A stretch of DNA of 64,000 bases from assembly GCA_963792175.1 (NCBI GenBank), contig CAWBVG010000030.1, positions 1-64,000 of the forward strand. The letters are read 5' to 3'. Source of the stretch: CAWBVG01 sp963792175 (GTDB lineage: Bacteria; Acidobacteriota; Vicinamibacteria; Vicinamibacterales; CAVVIG01). The notes under the pieces were generated by a model that searched no databases, had not been told where the DNA came from, and saw nothing but the letters and a program-made list of their open reading frames with translations. Position 1 is the stretch's first letter. Each line of letters opens with the position of its first letter. The translations under genes and the position numbers were made by a program. This document shows positions 47,023 through 55,620 of the stretch, piece after piece.

Positions 47023-49119
47023 CTACGTTTCTTCTACTTCTGCTCCAGCGCGCTCGGCCTTGGCGGCGGCGATGATCTTCGCCTGCAGGTGCGCCGGCAC
47101 CTCGTCGTAGTGCGAATACTCCATGTGATAGGAGCCGCGGCCGCCGGTCGCCGACGTCAGATGCTGCTCGTAGGTGAGCATCTCGGACATCGGGACGACC
47201 GCCTTGATGATCGTCATCGCGCCGCGCGTGTCCATTCCGCCGATCCGGCCGCGGCGGCTGTTGAGATCCCCCATCAAGTCGCCGGCGAAGTCCGACGGCG
47301 AGTAGACCTCGACGTTCATGATCGGCTCGAGGATCGTCGGCCGCGCCCGCGTCATCGCGTCCTTGAACGCCAGCGATCCGGCCAGCTTGAACGAGAGCTC
47401 GTTCGAGTCGACGTCGTGGTACGAACCGTCGAAGACGGTCACCCGGAAATCGACCATCGGGAAACCGGCGAGATAGCCGCGGGTCCGCGCGTCCTGAATG
47501 CCTTTCTCGACCGCCGGCACGAACTGCCGCGGAATGGCGCCGCCGAAGATATCGTCGACGAATTCGAAATCGGCGCCGCGCGCCAGCGGCTCGACCTTGA
47601 TCTTGCAGTCGCCGAACTGTCCGTGTCCGCCGGTCTGTTTCTTGTGGCGGCCGTGCGCTTCGGTCGATGCCTTGATCGTCTCGCGGTACGGGATCCGGGG
47701 CGGCTTCAGGTTCACGTCGACGCCGAAGCGGCGCTTCAGCTTCGCGACCGTGACCTCGATGTGCAGCTGTCCCTGGCCGGCCAGCAGCAGTTCCTTGGTC
47801 TGCGGATCGCGGCTGTAGCGAATTGACGGATCCTCTTCCTCGAGGCGATGCATCGAGGTGCTGATCTTGTCCTCGTCGCCGCGGCTCTTCGGCTCGATCG
47901 CGTAGGCCAGCACCGGCTCGGGGAACTTCACGGCCGGGAACGCGATCCCGTCCGACCTGTCGCCGAGCGTGTCGTTGGTGAGCGTGTCCTTCAGTTTCGC
48001 GACGGCGCCGAGATCGCCCGCCTTGATCTCCGGCACGCTCGACTGCGTCTTGCCCTGGAGCAGCAACAGGTGTCCGAAGCGCTCGGCGGTATCGCGCGTC
48101 TTGTTGTGGATGCCGGAATCGGCCTTGAGCGTGCCCGAGGCGACGCGGAACATCGTGATGCGGCCGGCAAACGGATCGGCGATCGTCTTCCAGACGAAGG
48201 CGGCGGCCGGTTTCTTGTCGTCCGCTTCGCGGACGGTCTCGGCGCCGGCCTTGTCCAGCCCGCGCATCGGCCGATCGACGGGCGATGGCAGACAGGCGAG
48301 AACCGAGTCGAGCAGCTGCTGCACGCCGATGTTGAGCGTCGCCGACGTGCAGACCAGTGGAAAGATCTTGCCGGCCATGGTGGCGGCGCGCAACCCGGTG
48401 ACGATCTCGTCGTCGCTGAGGGTGCCGGCCTCGAAGAACTTCTCCATCAGCTTCTCGTCGTTCTCGGCGACCATCTCGATCAGCGCTTCGCGAGCGGCGT
48501 CGACGGCGGCGGTCATCTCGCCGGGAATCGCGCCTTCGGAGAACTTGCCGCTCTCGTCGGTCTGGAAGAGAAAGGCCTTCCTCGAAACGAGGTCGACGAC
48601 GCCGCGGAAGTTCTTCTCTTCGCCGATCGGCAATTGAATGGGAATGACGGTGCGATTGCACGCTTCGTGCAGCGACGCCAGCGTTCGCTCCAGGCTGGCG
48701 CGTTCGCGGTCCAGGCGGTTGACGACGACGAGGCGTGGCAGGGCGAGCTCGTCGGCCGTCGCCCAGATTTTTTCGGTCTGCACCATCACGCCGCCGACCG
48801 CATCGACGACAACCAGCGCGGCGTCCGCGACGTGAACCGCGGCGGTGGCGTCGGCGAAGAAATTCCCCATCCCCGGCGTGTCGATCAGGTTGATCTTGTG
48901 TTTGTTCCACTCGGCATAGGCGAGGCTGGCCGAGAGCGTGTGCTTGCGGGCGACTTCTTCTTCGTCGTAGTCGGTGACGGTCGTGCCATCGTCGACCTTG
49001 CCGAAGCGATTCACCATGCCGGCATCGGAAAGCATCGCCGATGCGAGCTGCGTCTTACCTGATCCACTGTGACCGACGAGGGCGACATTGCGGATGCTGG
49101 CGGCGTCGTAGACCTTCAT
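47023..49119 (-). CDS. EF-G-like GTPase (second, divergent copy)
   Basis: 698 residues. GTPase motifs differ from fusA: GHSGSGKTQLASAML (G1), DTPGMGNFF (G3, His of DTPGH replaced by Met), VNRLDR (G4). Switch I is replaced (VARKHTLSASLAYAEW). Domains II-V remain (HRLEEEDPSIRYS, GQLHIEVTVAKLKRRFGV, FDGSYHDVDSNELSF). The loss of DTPGH His suggests altered GTP hydrolysis, as in the EF-G2/EF-G-II group whose role is unclear. Confidence 0.9.
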   Translation of the reverse strand: MKVYDAASIRNVALVGHSGSGKTQLASAMLSDAGMVNRFGKVDDGTTVTDYDEEEVARKHTLSASLAYAEWNKHKINLIDTPGMGNFFADATAAVHVADAALVVVDAVGGVMVQTEKIWATADELALPRLVVVNRLDRERASLERTLASLHEACNRTVIPIQLPIGEEKNFRGVVDLVSRKAFLFQTDESGKFSEGAIPGEMTAAVDAAREALIEMVAENDEKLMEKFFEAGTLSDDEIVTGLRAATMAGKIFPLVCTSATLNIGVQQLLDSVLACLPSPVDRPMRGLDKAGAETVREADDKKPAAAFVWKTIADPFAGRITMFRVASGTLKADSGIHNKTRDTAERFGHLLLLQGKTQSSVPEIKAGDLGAVAKLKDTLTNDTLGDRSDGIAFPAVKFPEPVLAYAIEPKSRGDEDKISTSMHRLEEEDPSIRYSRDPQTKELLLAGQGQLHIEVTVAKLKRRFGVDVNLKPPRIPYRETIKASTEAHGRHKKQTGGHGQFGDCKIKVEPLARGADFEFVDDIFGGAIPRQFVPAVEKGIQDARTRGYLAGFPMVDFRVTVFDGSYHDVDSNELSFKLAGSLAFKDAMTRARPTILEPIMNVEVYSPSDFAGDLMGDLNSRRGRIGGMDTRGAMTIIKAVVPMSEMLTYEQHLTSATGGRGSYHMEYSHYDEVPAHLQAKIIAAAKAERAGAEVEET

Positions 49120-49135
49120 AAGGGGGTCCCCTGCG

Positions 49136-49210
49136 TTTGGTGATTGGGTGATTTGGTGACTTGGTGATGGGGAACCAATTCACCCAATCACCAAATCTCC
49201 AAATCACCCA
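49136..49210. repeat. Stutter hairpin upstream of the EF-G paralogue (GGTGATTTGGTGA word)
   Basis: TTTGGTGATTGGGTGATTTG and repeats pair with CAATTCACCCAATCACCAAA and following bases. The hairpin is in the leader of a minus-strand gene and has the same word as 41837-41996. Confidence 0.9.
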
Positions 49211-49302
49211 ATCCGTGTATCTGTCATAGGCCGCATCATATTTGCGGCCGGGGCGCATCGCAAGGGTGTGTACCGTAAGGGAGGAGGGTGGGCGGAGGAG
49301 AA

Positions 49303-49545
49303 TCAGCGCCGCCGGCGTGGATCTTCGAGCTGGGGAAGGTCGCCGTCCTTGTCTTCGGGATCGCGCGCTTCGGCTTTTTCTTCGACGATGATTTCGATCG
49401 CCCGCCGCTTGTCCTCGTTCAGCATGCCGTAGACCGCGCCGGCGCCGCCGGCGCCGACACCGAGGCGTCCGCGCGTGTGCCGCATCTTACGGACCGCGAT
49501 GATGAGGAGAACGACAGCCGCGAGCCAGATCGTAGCGGTCAGCAT
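49303..49545 (-). CDS. Small single-span membrane protein
   Basis: 80 residues: a helix near the N terminus (TIWLAAVVLLIIAVRKM), a Gly-rich turn (GRLGVGAGGAGAVYG), then an acidic and basic cytosolic tail (EIIVEEKAEARDPEDKDGD). It follows the efflux operon on the same strand after a GGGGCTA spacer. Function unknown. Confidence 0.6.
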   Translation of the reverse strand: MLTATIWLAAVVLLIIAVRKMRHTRGRLGVGAGGAGAVYGMLNEDKRRAIEIIVEEKAEARDPEDKDGDLPQLEDPRRRR

Positions 49546-49582
49546 GACTCTCAGCTAGCCCCTAGCCCCGAGCCCCGAGTCC
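49546..49582. repeat. Stutter spacer (GGGGCTA word, minus strand)
   Basis: CTCAGCTAGCCCCTAGCCCC on the plus strand reads as GGGGCTAGGGGCTAGCTGAG on the minus strand, the direction of transcription here. Same word as the ribosomal spacers, in an unrelated operon. Confidence 0.8.
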
Positions 49583-50881
49583 CTACTCGTATCTGAGCGC
49601 CTCGATCGGGTCGAGGCGCGATGCCTTGAACGCCGGATACATCCCGAAGAAGATGCCGACGGATGCCGAGAACCCGAGGCCGATCGCGAACGACCACCAC
49701 GGCAATGAAATCGGGAAGCCCGAGGCGGCGTGCACGCCATAGCCGATGCCCGCGCCGAGGGCGATGCCGATGAGGCCGCCGAGCGACGTCAGGAACGCCG
49801 CTTCCATCAGGAACTGAAACAGAATCTCGGCCCGTCGCGCGCCGAGTGCCTTGCGCACGCCGATCTCGCGGGTCCGCTCCGTGACCGAAATCGACATGAT
49901 CGCCATCACGCCGATACCGCCGACCATCAGCGCAATCGACGAAATGACGACCAGCGCGAAGAAGGTGCCGCTGCTGATCCGATCCCACAACTTCAGGAAC
50001 GAGTCCTGCGTGCTCAGGTCGAAATCGTTTTCCTCGTCGAGCTTGAGGCCGTGACGGATGCGCATGATGCGCTCGACGTCGGCCATCGCGGCGTCGCGCG
50101 ATACGCCTTCGCGCGGCAGGACGGAGATCATGATGTTGGTGATTCGGCCGCTGCGGCCCATGCGGCCGACGCGCAAGCCGAAGACGCGCGAATACGTCGT
50201 GTAGGGCACCGCCGCGAAGTCGTCCTGGTTGACGTTGAAGCCGCCGGGCGACGGCCGCTTGTCGAAGACGCCGACGATTTCGAAGCGCTCGCTGCCGATC
50301 CGGACCATCTTTCCGAGCGGGTCGGTGCCGGTCGGCTCGAACAGCAGCTTGTATGCCGTGTAACCCAGAACGCACGCATTGCGCCGGTACTGGATGTCGA
50401 TGCCGTTCAGGTATCGGCCCATCAACATCGGCAGCCTCGAACCGACGGCAAAATTCTCGCCGGTCCCGAAGATGATCAGATTCTTGGTCTTCAGGTCGCG
50501 GTAGAAGATCCGACGATTCGTCGTCGGACCGGGGCCCGCGCCGAACTCGATGTCCACGTACTGCAGCGTGGTGTTCTGCGTCTCGACGGCGCGGGCGTCG
50601 CTGACGTTGAGGTCCGGCCGCTTCATCAGCTTGCTGAACTCGACCTGGTTGGCGAAGCTGGCCACGCCGAACTTCTGGAGATAGACGATGTTCGGGCCGC
50701 TTTGCGCGATGAGGTCGCGCAGCGACTGGTCGAAGCCGCGAATCAGCGCGGTCATGCCGACAATCGACGTGATCCCGATGACCACGCCCAGCACCGTCAG
50801 GAATGAGCGCATCTTGTTGGTGCGCACCGTGTCGAACGCCATGACGACGACTTCGATGAGCAGCCCTGCCCTGAACGCCAT
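49583..50881 (-). CDS. MacB-type ABC transporter permease (second)
   Basis: 432 residues: N-terminal helix in FDTVRTNKMRSFLTVLGVVIGITSIVGM, a MacB periplasmic domain, and three C-terminal helices (GGIGVMAIMSISVTERTREIGVRKALGARRAEIL). The start overlaps the upstream permease stop by one base (TAATG). It probably forms a heterodimer with the other permease and uses an ATPase encoded elsewhere. Confidence 0.92.
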   Translation of the reverse strand: MAFRAGLLIEVVVMAFDTVRTNKMRSFLTVLGVVIGITSIVGMTALIRGFDQSLRDLIAQSGPNIVYLQKFGVASFANQVEFSKLMKRPDLNVSDARAVETQNTTLQYVDIEFGAGPGPTTNRRIFYRDLKTKNLIIFGTGENFAVGSRLPMLMGRYLNGIDIQYRRNACVLGYTAYKLLFEPTGTDPLGKMVRIGSERFEIVGVFDKRPSPGGFNVNQDDFAAVPYTTYSRVFGLRVGRMGRSGRITNIMISVLPREGVSRDAAMADVERIMRIRHGLKLDEENDFDLSTQDSFLKLWDRISSGTFFALVVISSIALMVGGIGVMAIMSISVTERTREIGVRKALGARRAEILFQFLMEAAFLTSLGGLIGIALGAGIGYGVHAASGFPISLPWWSFAIGLGFSASVGIFFGMYPAFKASRLDPIEALRYE

Positions 50882-52107
50882 TACTCGCGCCTCAACGCTT
50901 CGATCGGATCAAGCCGCGCGGCGCGCATCGCGGGATAGATCCCGAAGAACAACCCGACCAGCGCCGTGATCGTGATGCCGAGCATCACCGACCACCATTC
51001 GACCGACGCCGGTATCGGCGTGAACTTCGCGATGGTGATGGCAATCGCCGCGCCGAAGATCGTGCCGATGACGCCGCCGAACACCGACAGCACCACCGAC
51101 TCGGTGAGCATCTGCGACATGATGTCCGATCGTCGCGCCCCGAGCGCCTTCCTCAGTCCGATTTCCCGTGTGCGTTCGGTGACCACCATCAGCATGATGT
51201 TCATGATCACGATGCCGCCTACCACCAGCGAGAGACCGACGACCCCGACCAGCACCGCGAAGATGCCGTTGGTCGCCGAGTGGTAGATGTCGAGAATCGT
51301 GTCCGACGTGAAGACGCCGAAGTTATCAGCCTGCTTCGGCTTCAACCGCCGGGCGCTGCGCAGTGCCACGGTGGCCTCGTCGATGGCCTCCTTGATCAGC
51401 GAGACGTCCTTGGGCTTGACCGTCATCGAGAGCTGGCGCCGCGATCCGAAGATCATCTGAAACTGCCCGAGCGGGATCACCGCGAACTCGTCCTGGGACT
51501 GGCCGAGGAGCGCGCCGCGTTTGGCGCTGACGCCGACGATGCGGAAATGGACGCCCTCGATCTGGATGATCTTCTCCAGCGGGTCGATCTCCGTGCCGAA
51601 CAGCCGGTCCGCCGTGCCCCAGCCAATGACCGTCACGGGCCGCGCGGTGTCGACCTCGGTCGGGCTCATCAGTCGGCCGCGCTCCGCGTCGTAGCTCGAA
51701 AAATTCACGTAGTCGCCGGTCACGCCCGTGATGCGCGTCTGCTCGATCGACCGATCGCGATACGTGATCCGCCCGCCGCCGCCCGAGTCGAGCATGACCG
51801 CGCTCGACAGCTCGCTATAGCGGCGAACGGCGCGGGCGTCGTTCGGCGTGATCCGCGGGTTGCCTCGAACCTTTTCGAACTCCTCGTCGCTGCGCGTGAT
51901 CGGAAACTGCTGGATGTTGAACGAATCCGCGCCGGCTTGATTGAGGATCGCCTCTTTCACCGACGCGTTCAGCCCCTGGATCAGCGACACCACCGCGATG
52001 ATCGACGTCACGGCCACGATGTTGCCGAGCACGGTCATGAACGACCGCAGCTTGGAGGACCAGATCGCGTCGAGTGCGATGAGCGCGGACTCGATGAATT
52101 TGTTCAT
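50881..52107 (-). CDS. MacB-type ABC transporter permease (first)
   Basis: 408 residues: LDAIWSSKLRSFMTVLGNIVAVTSIIAVVSLIQG, periplasmic MacB domain, GGIVIMNIMLMVVTERTREIGLRKALGARRSDI. It is paired with the next permease and with the adaptor upstream. Confidence 0.92.
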   Translation of the reverse strand: MNKFIESALIALDAIWSSKLRSFMTVLGNIVAVTSIIAVVSLIQGLNASVKEAILNQAGADSFNIQQFPITRSDEEFEKVRGNPRITPNDARAVRRYSELSSAVMLDSGGGGRITYRDRSIEQTRITGVTGDYVNFSSYDAERGRLMSPTEVDTARPVTVIGWGTADRLFGTEIDPLEKIIQIEGVHFRIVGVSAKRGALLGQSQDEFAVIPLGQFQMIFGSRRQLSMTVKPKDVSLIKEAIDEATVALRSARRLKPKQADNFGVFTSDTILDIYHSATNGIFAVLVGVVGLSLVVGGIVIMNIMLMVVTERTREIGLRKALGARRSDIMSQMLTESVVLSVFGGVIGTIFGAAIAITIAKFTPIPASVEWWSVMLGITITALVGLFFGIYPAMRAARLDPIEALRRE

Positions 52108-52148
52108 AGCACCGGGTTTGGAAGGGCGGAGGTCCCGCCTATCCCGCC
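52108..52148. repeat. G/C-rich hairpin between adaptor and permease
   Basis: GAAGGGCGGAGG-TCC-CGCCTATCCCGCC on the plus strand can fold back on itself. Same class as 1908-1963. Confidence 0.55.
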
Positions 52149-53477
52149 CTACTTCTTTGCCTTGTTGTCCACTTTCACCAGATCGCCGTCGGTCATGCCG
52201 CGAACCGAGTTGTACGGTCCGGTGATCACTTCGTCGCCGCTTTTCAGGCCGCCCAGCACCTCGAAGTACTTGTCGCCCGCGATCCCCATCTTGATGGGGA
52301 CGAATTCGGCCTTGCCCGCGCGCACCAGGAACACGCCCTCGGTTTCCTTGCGTGTCTGGCCCGGTTTCAGTTCCGCGGCGACGGCGACCGGTTCGGGTGT
52401 CTTGCGGCGCTTGTCGGTCTTGGGCTCTTTCACCACCTGGCCATTCGCGTCATATACGAGCTCCCGCACCGCGACCGCCGGAATCGGAACCGCCGTCACC
52501 TCTTTTCGCGTCGCCGTCGTGACGTCGGCGGTGCAGGTGAAGCCTGGACGCACGCTCGGCACCGGTTCGTCGAGGATCACGACGACTTTGAAGTTGGTGG
52601 CCTGCGTGCCGGCGGTTTGTGTGGCCGCCTGGATCGGGCTGTTGCCGATCTCCGTCACGTGTCCCTTGAACGACTTGTCCGGGATCGCGTCGATGGTGAT
52701 CTTCGCGATCTGGCCGATCTGCACGTTTGGCAGGTTGGTTTCGTCGACCTCCACTTCGGCCTGGATCACACCCATGTCCGCCAGCTCCAGTAGCACTGTG
52801 CCGGCATTGTTCATGGTGCCGATCACCGCCGTCTCGCCTTCCTGGACGTTGCGGCGCGTGACGATCCCCTCGATCGGCGACTCCATGCGGACCTTGCTGA
52901 GGTCGTAGCGCGCGCTTTCGAGCGTCGCCCTCTCCTGATTGATGCGGCTTTCCTGCGGCTTGATCTGCTTCTCGCGCTCCTGCACCGACGACTCGGCCAC
53001 CTTGACGTCGTTCACGGCTTTGTCCAGCGCTTCTCGCGTCGTGAGCTGCTGTTTCCACAGATCCTGCTGGCGCACCAGGTTCTGCTGCGCCTGGATCAGC
53101 TGGGCGCGCGCGGTCTCGATCGACTGGCGCATCTGTTCGATCGACGCCTCGGCCGCCTGCAGCGACGCCGAGTTGCCTTCGACGCGCCGCTGCAGCGACT
53201 TCGGATCGATCTGCAGGAGGAACTGGCCGATGTGCACGCGATCGCCTTCATTGACGGCCAGGTTCACGACGCGGCCCGGCGTTTCGGCGCTGATCTTGAC
53301 GAGGCGCTTCGGCTGAATCTTGCCCGAGGCCGACACGACCGCTTCGAGGTCGCGGGCCTTGATCACGTCGGTCGTGACCGACAGCCCCTTTTCCTTCTTG
53401 AAATAGAAGTTCGCGCCGACGACGGCGCCGGCCACGATCACGACAGCAAGGGCGATGAGTACGTTCTTGCGCGACAT
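52149..53477 (-). CDS. Periplasmic adaptor (membrane fusion protein, HlyD/MacA type)
   Basis: 442 residues: N-terminal anchor (ALAVVIVAGAVVGANFYF), lipoyl half-motif (ASGKIQPKRLVKISAETPGRVVNLAVNEGDRV), a coiled coil of about 100 residues rich in Gln and Glu, and the second half-motif MESPIEGIVTRRNVQEGE. Together with two MacB-type permeases it forms a tripartite efflux system. The start immediately follows the yip1 stop. Confidence 0.92.
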   Translation of the reverse strand: MSRKNVLIALAVVIVAGAVVGANFYFKKEKGLSVTTDVIKARDLEAVVSASGKIQPKRLVKISAETPGRVVNLAVNEGDRVHIGQFLLQIDPKSLQRRVEGNSASLQAAEASIEQMRQSIETARAQLIQAQQNLVRQQDLWKQQLTTREALDKAVNDVKVAESSVQEREKQIKPQESRINQERATLESARYDLSKVRMESPIEGIVTRRNVQEGETAVIGTMNNAGTVLLELADMGVIQAEVEVDETNLPNVQIGQIAKITIDAIPDKSFKGHVTEIGNSPIQAATQTAGTQATNFKVVVILDEPVPSVRPGFTCTADVTTATRKEVTAVPIPAVAVRELVYDANGQVVKEPKTDKRRKTPEPVAVAAELKPGQTRKETEGVFLVRAGKAEFVPIKMGIAGDKYFEVLGGLKSGDEVITGPYNSVRGMTDGDLVKVDNKAKK

Positions 53478-54212
53478 CTAAGCTCCTGATAGCGCTGACT
53501 GGATAGCGGCGACGACGAGCGCGATGACCGCGTACACCACCAGCATCGTGACCGCGATGGGACCGGTGCGCTTTCGGTACAGAACCGCGAGACCGATCGA
53601 CAGGCTGACGAACCACCAGACGCGGATGAGATCGATCGACCCGAGGAACCGCGCCAGGAACGAATTCTCCTCGAGAAACGGCAGAAACACCGACAGCGTC
53701 GTGGGACTCGACATCGTTTCGCGCGCGTAGTCGAGCGGCAGCACGAAGATCGCCCCGAGCGCGAAGATGACGCCTGAAAACACGACAATCGCGAACACCT
53801 GCTTGAAGCGCGCATCGCCGCCGAGAATGGCGTTGAAGACCGCCAGCACGATACCCGCGACCGCCAGCGCCGCCACCGGCAGGAACACCGCCTGGCTGAT
53901 CACGGCGAAGTAGGGGGCCCGGCCGGCCCCTTCTTCCATCCGCTGCATCGCTTGCTCGTTCAGCTTGACGCCGAAGGACTCCATCGTCTGGCGCTGCTGA
54001 TCGAGCATCGCGTTCTTGCCGATGTCGGTGGAGAGGAACGCGAACGTGGATCCGCCGGTCAACACCAGCACGACCAGCATCGCCCCGAGCCAGGCCGGCC
54101 TGGCGGCGACGTCCGCGTACGTCGCCCGGGGCGCGAAAATGATGCCGAGAATCCGCGCGGGGAAGCCCTTGGCGGCGGTTCCTGAAACGGCGGGCGTTGC
54201 GGTTTGCGGCAT
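53478..54212 (-). CDS. Yip1-family membrane protein
   Basis: 244 residues with five predicted helices. N-terminal FPARILGIIFAPRATYADVAARPAWLGAMLVVLVL is typical of bacterial Yip1 domain proteins, with further helices at VFLPVAALAVAGIVLAVF, VIFALGAIFVLP and IAVTMLVVYAVIALVVAA. It shares the operon with MarR and the efflux genes; its role there is unknown. Confidence 0.82.
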   Translation of the reverse strand: MPQTATPAVSGTAAKGFPARILGIIFAPRATYADVAARPAWLGAMLVVLVLTGGSTFAFLSTDIGKNAMLDQQRQTMESFGVKLNEQAMQRMEEGAGRAPYFAVISQAVFLPVAALAVAGIVLAVFNAILGGDARFKQVFAIVVFSGVIFALGAIFVLPLDYARETMSSPTTLSVFLPFLEENSFLARFLGSIDLIRVWWFVSLSIGLAVLYRKRTGPIAVTMLVVYAVIALVVAAIQSALSGA

Positions 54213-54254
54213 GTCAGGCCTCGGTTTTACACATCTGGAAGTAGACGCCTGAAG

Positions 54255-54728
54255 TCATTTTCGGTTCCGCCGCCGGCCGGCGGACGCCGATCCGGCGGAT
54301 GTCGCGAAGACTTTCCGGAGCACACCGAGACCGCCCTGCAGCCGGCGCCGCGACGGCGGATCGAGTGGCGTGAGCACTTCGGCGAGGTGCACCTCGGCAC
54401 AGCGACCGACCCGCTCGAGCGCCGCGCGGCCGGTCGGGGTGACCTCGATCATCACGACGCGGCGGTCGTCCTCAGGCGAGCTGCGCCGGACCCACCCGCG
54501 ATCCACCATCGCGGTGATGGAGGTCGACATCGACGGCAGGCTCACGCCCTGGAGCGCCGCCAGCTCGGTGAGCGAACGCCCGCGCGTGCTCAGGATCGAC
54601 AGCAGGCCGAAATGCGCCGGCGCGGGCATTTCGCCCGCCGCCCGGAGCTCCGCCGCCACCGTACGCATGACGAGCGGAATGATTTCAAGAATGTCTCGCG
54701 CGCTTTCGCGCGCCTGATCCCGGGTCAT
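54255..54728 (-). CDS. MarR-family transcriptional regulator
   Basis: 157 residues: winged helix with MPAPAHFGLLSILSTRGRSLTELAALQGVSLPSMSTSITAMVDRGWVRRSSPEDDRRVVMIEVTPTGRA. It heads the operon yip1-adaptor-permease-permease and probably represses it. It binds presumably at the inverted repeat upstream of its start. The C terminus is Arg-rich. Confidence 0.92.
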   Translation of the reverse strand: MTRDQARESARDILEIIPLVMRTVAAELRAAGEMPAPAHFGLLSILSTRGRSLTELAALQGVSLPSMSTSITAMVDRGWVRRSSPEDDRRVVMIEVTPTGRAALERVGRCAEVHLAEVLTPLDPPSRRRLQGGLGVLRKVFATSAGSASAGRRRNRK

Positions 54729-54729
54729 T

Positions 54730-54752
54730 GTTAGGAGACCTAACCATTATAC
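54730..54752 (-). promoter_or_regulatory. marR promoter with operator
   Basis: GTTAGG-AGA-CCTAAC (54730-54744) is a perfect inverted repeat, the TTAGG..CCTAA type seen for MarR proteins. On the minus strand TATAAT (54751-54746) lies just upstream and the start codon only 2 bases downstream, so binding would block the promoter. Confidence 0.75.
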
Positions 54753-54775
54753 GCGTCTGATGGCTCGTCGGTTCC

Positions 54776-54804
54776 TTGACAGTGGGAAACGGGGTGTTTA
54801 CCAT
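54776..54804 (+). promoter_or_regulatory. Promoter of the arginine decarboxylase gene
   Basis: TTGACA (54776) and TACCAT (54799) with a 17-base spacer. It lies downstream of an in-frame ATG at 54760, which supports the later GTG start at 54832. Confidence 0.7.
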
Positions 54805-54831
54805 GCACTGCCTGCGACAAGGAGTGTGAGC

Positions 54832-55383
54832 GTGGTCGGATTCGTGCCCAAGGAGATGTTTTTTACGAAAGGGGTCGGCAAGCACCGGGAAAAGCTGACG
54901 TCTTTCGAGCTGGCACTCCGATCCGCCGGCATCGCGGCCTGCAACCTGGTTCGCGTCTCGAGCATCTTCCCGCCGAAGTGCCGCATCCTCTCGCGCGCGC
55001 AGGGGATGAAGCTCCTCGAGCCCGGCCAGGTCACCTTCGTCGTCATGTCGGAGGCGGCCACCCGCGAGCCGCACCGCCTCATCGCGGCGACGGTCGGCGT
55101 CGCCATTCCTCGGGATCGCGATACGTACGGGTACCTGTCCGAGCATCACAGCTTCGGCGAGAGTGAAGACATCGCCGGCGACTACGCCGAGGAGCTGGCT
55201 GCCGAGATGCTCGCGACCACCCTTGGCCTCGAGTTCGACCCCGACAAGAGCTGGGACGAGAAGAAGGAAGTGTACCGGCTGTCGAACGAGATCGTTCGCA
55301 CTCAGAACGTCACCCAGACCGCTGTCGGCGACAAGAAGGGGCTCTGGACGACGGTCGTTGCCGCCGCGGTGCTGGTCGGTTAG
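54832..55383 (+). CDS. Pyruvoyl-dependent arginine decarboxylase
   Basis: 183 residues from the GTG at 54832, preceded by AAGGAG at the right distance. VPKEMFFTKGVGKHREKLTSFELALRSAGI and NLVRVSSIFPP are family signatures; self-cleavage between Ser43 and Ser44 would produce the pyruvoyl group. Later motifs: EPHRLIAATVGVAIP and YGYLSEHHSFGE. The product agmatine leads to polyamines. It is transcribed away from marR. Confidence 0.92.
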   Translation: MVGFVPKEMFFTKGVGKHREKLTSFELALRSAGIAACNLVRVSSIFPPKCRILSRAQGMKLLEPGQVTFVVMSEAATREPHRLIAATVGVAIPRDRDTYGYLSEHHSFGESEDIAGDYAEELAAEMLATTLGLEFDPDKSWDEKKEVYRLSNEIVRTQNVTQTAVGDKKGLWTTVVAAAVLVG

Positions 55384-55620
55384 CGTCAAAAACCCGCCAA
55401 GGACACACGCCAAAAACCCGCCAAGGACACAAAGGGTACAAAGGACACAGAGGGTAAGGTAAGGGGCATGCGTATAGCCCCTCGGCTCGTCGTGTCTCCA
55501 CGTCGTCCGCTGCCTTCCCTTTCGGCGCTGTCTTGCCCGCCGTCCTCATCACGTCGCTCCGATGGTGGCTGTCCTTTGTGTCCTTTGTGTCCTTCGTGAC
55601 CTTTGTGTCGTTTGTGCACG
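55384..55620. repeat. Split stutter hairpin (AAAGGACAC word), right arm inside a gene
   Basis: The left arm 55386-55455 holds CCGCCAAGGACACACGCC and CCAAGGACACAAAGGGTAC with a direct repeat of AAAAACCCGCCAAGGACACA. The right arm 55570-55612 reads CTGTCCTTTGTGTCCTTTGT and so on, complementary to it. The right arm is translated as SFVSFVSFVTFVSFV in the next gene. Confidence 0.8.

Noticed and set aside
54760..54831. Earlier ATG start for the arginine decarboxylase.
   Set aside because: The -35/-10 pair at 54776-54804 lies downstream of it, the extra residues lack family similarity, and AAGGAG is placed for the GTG at 54832.
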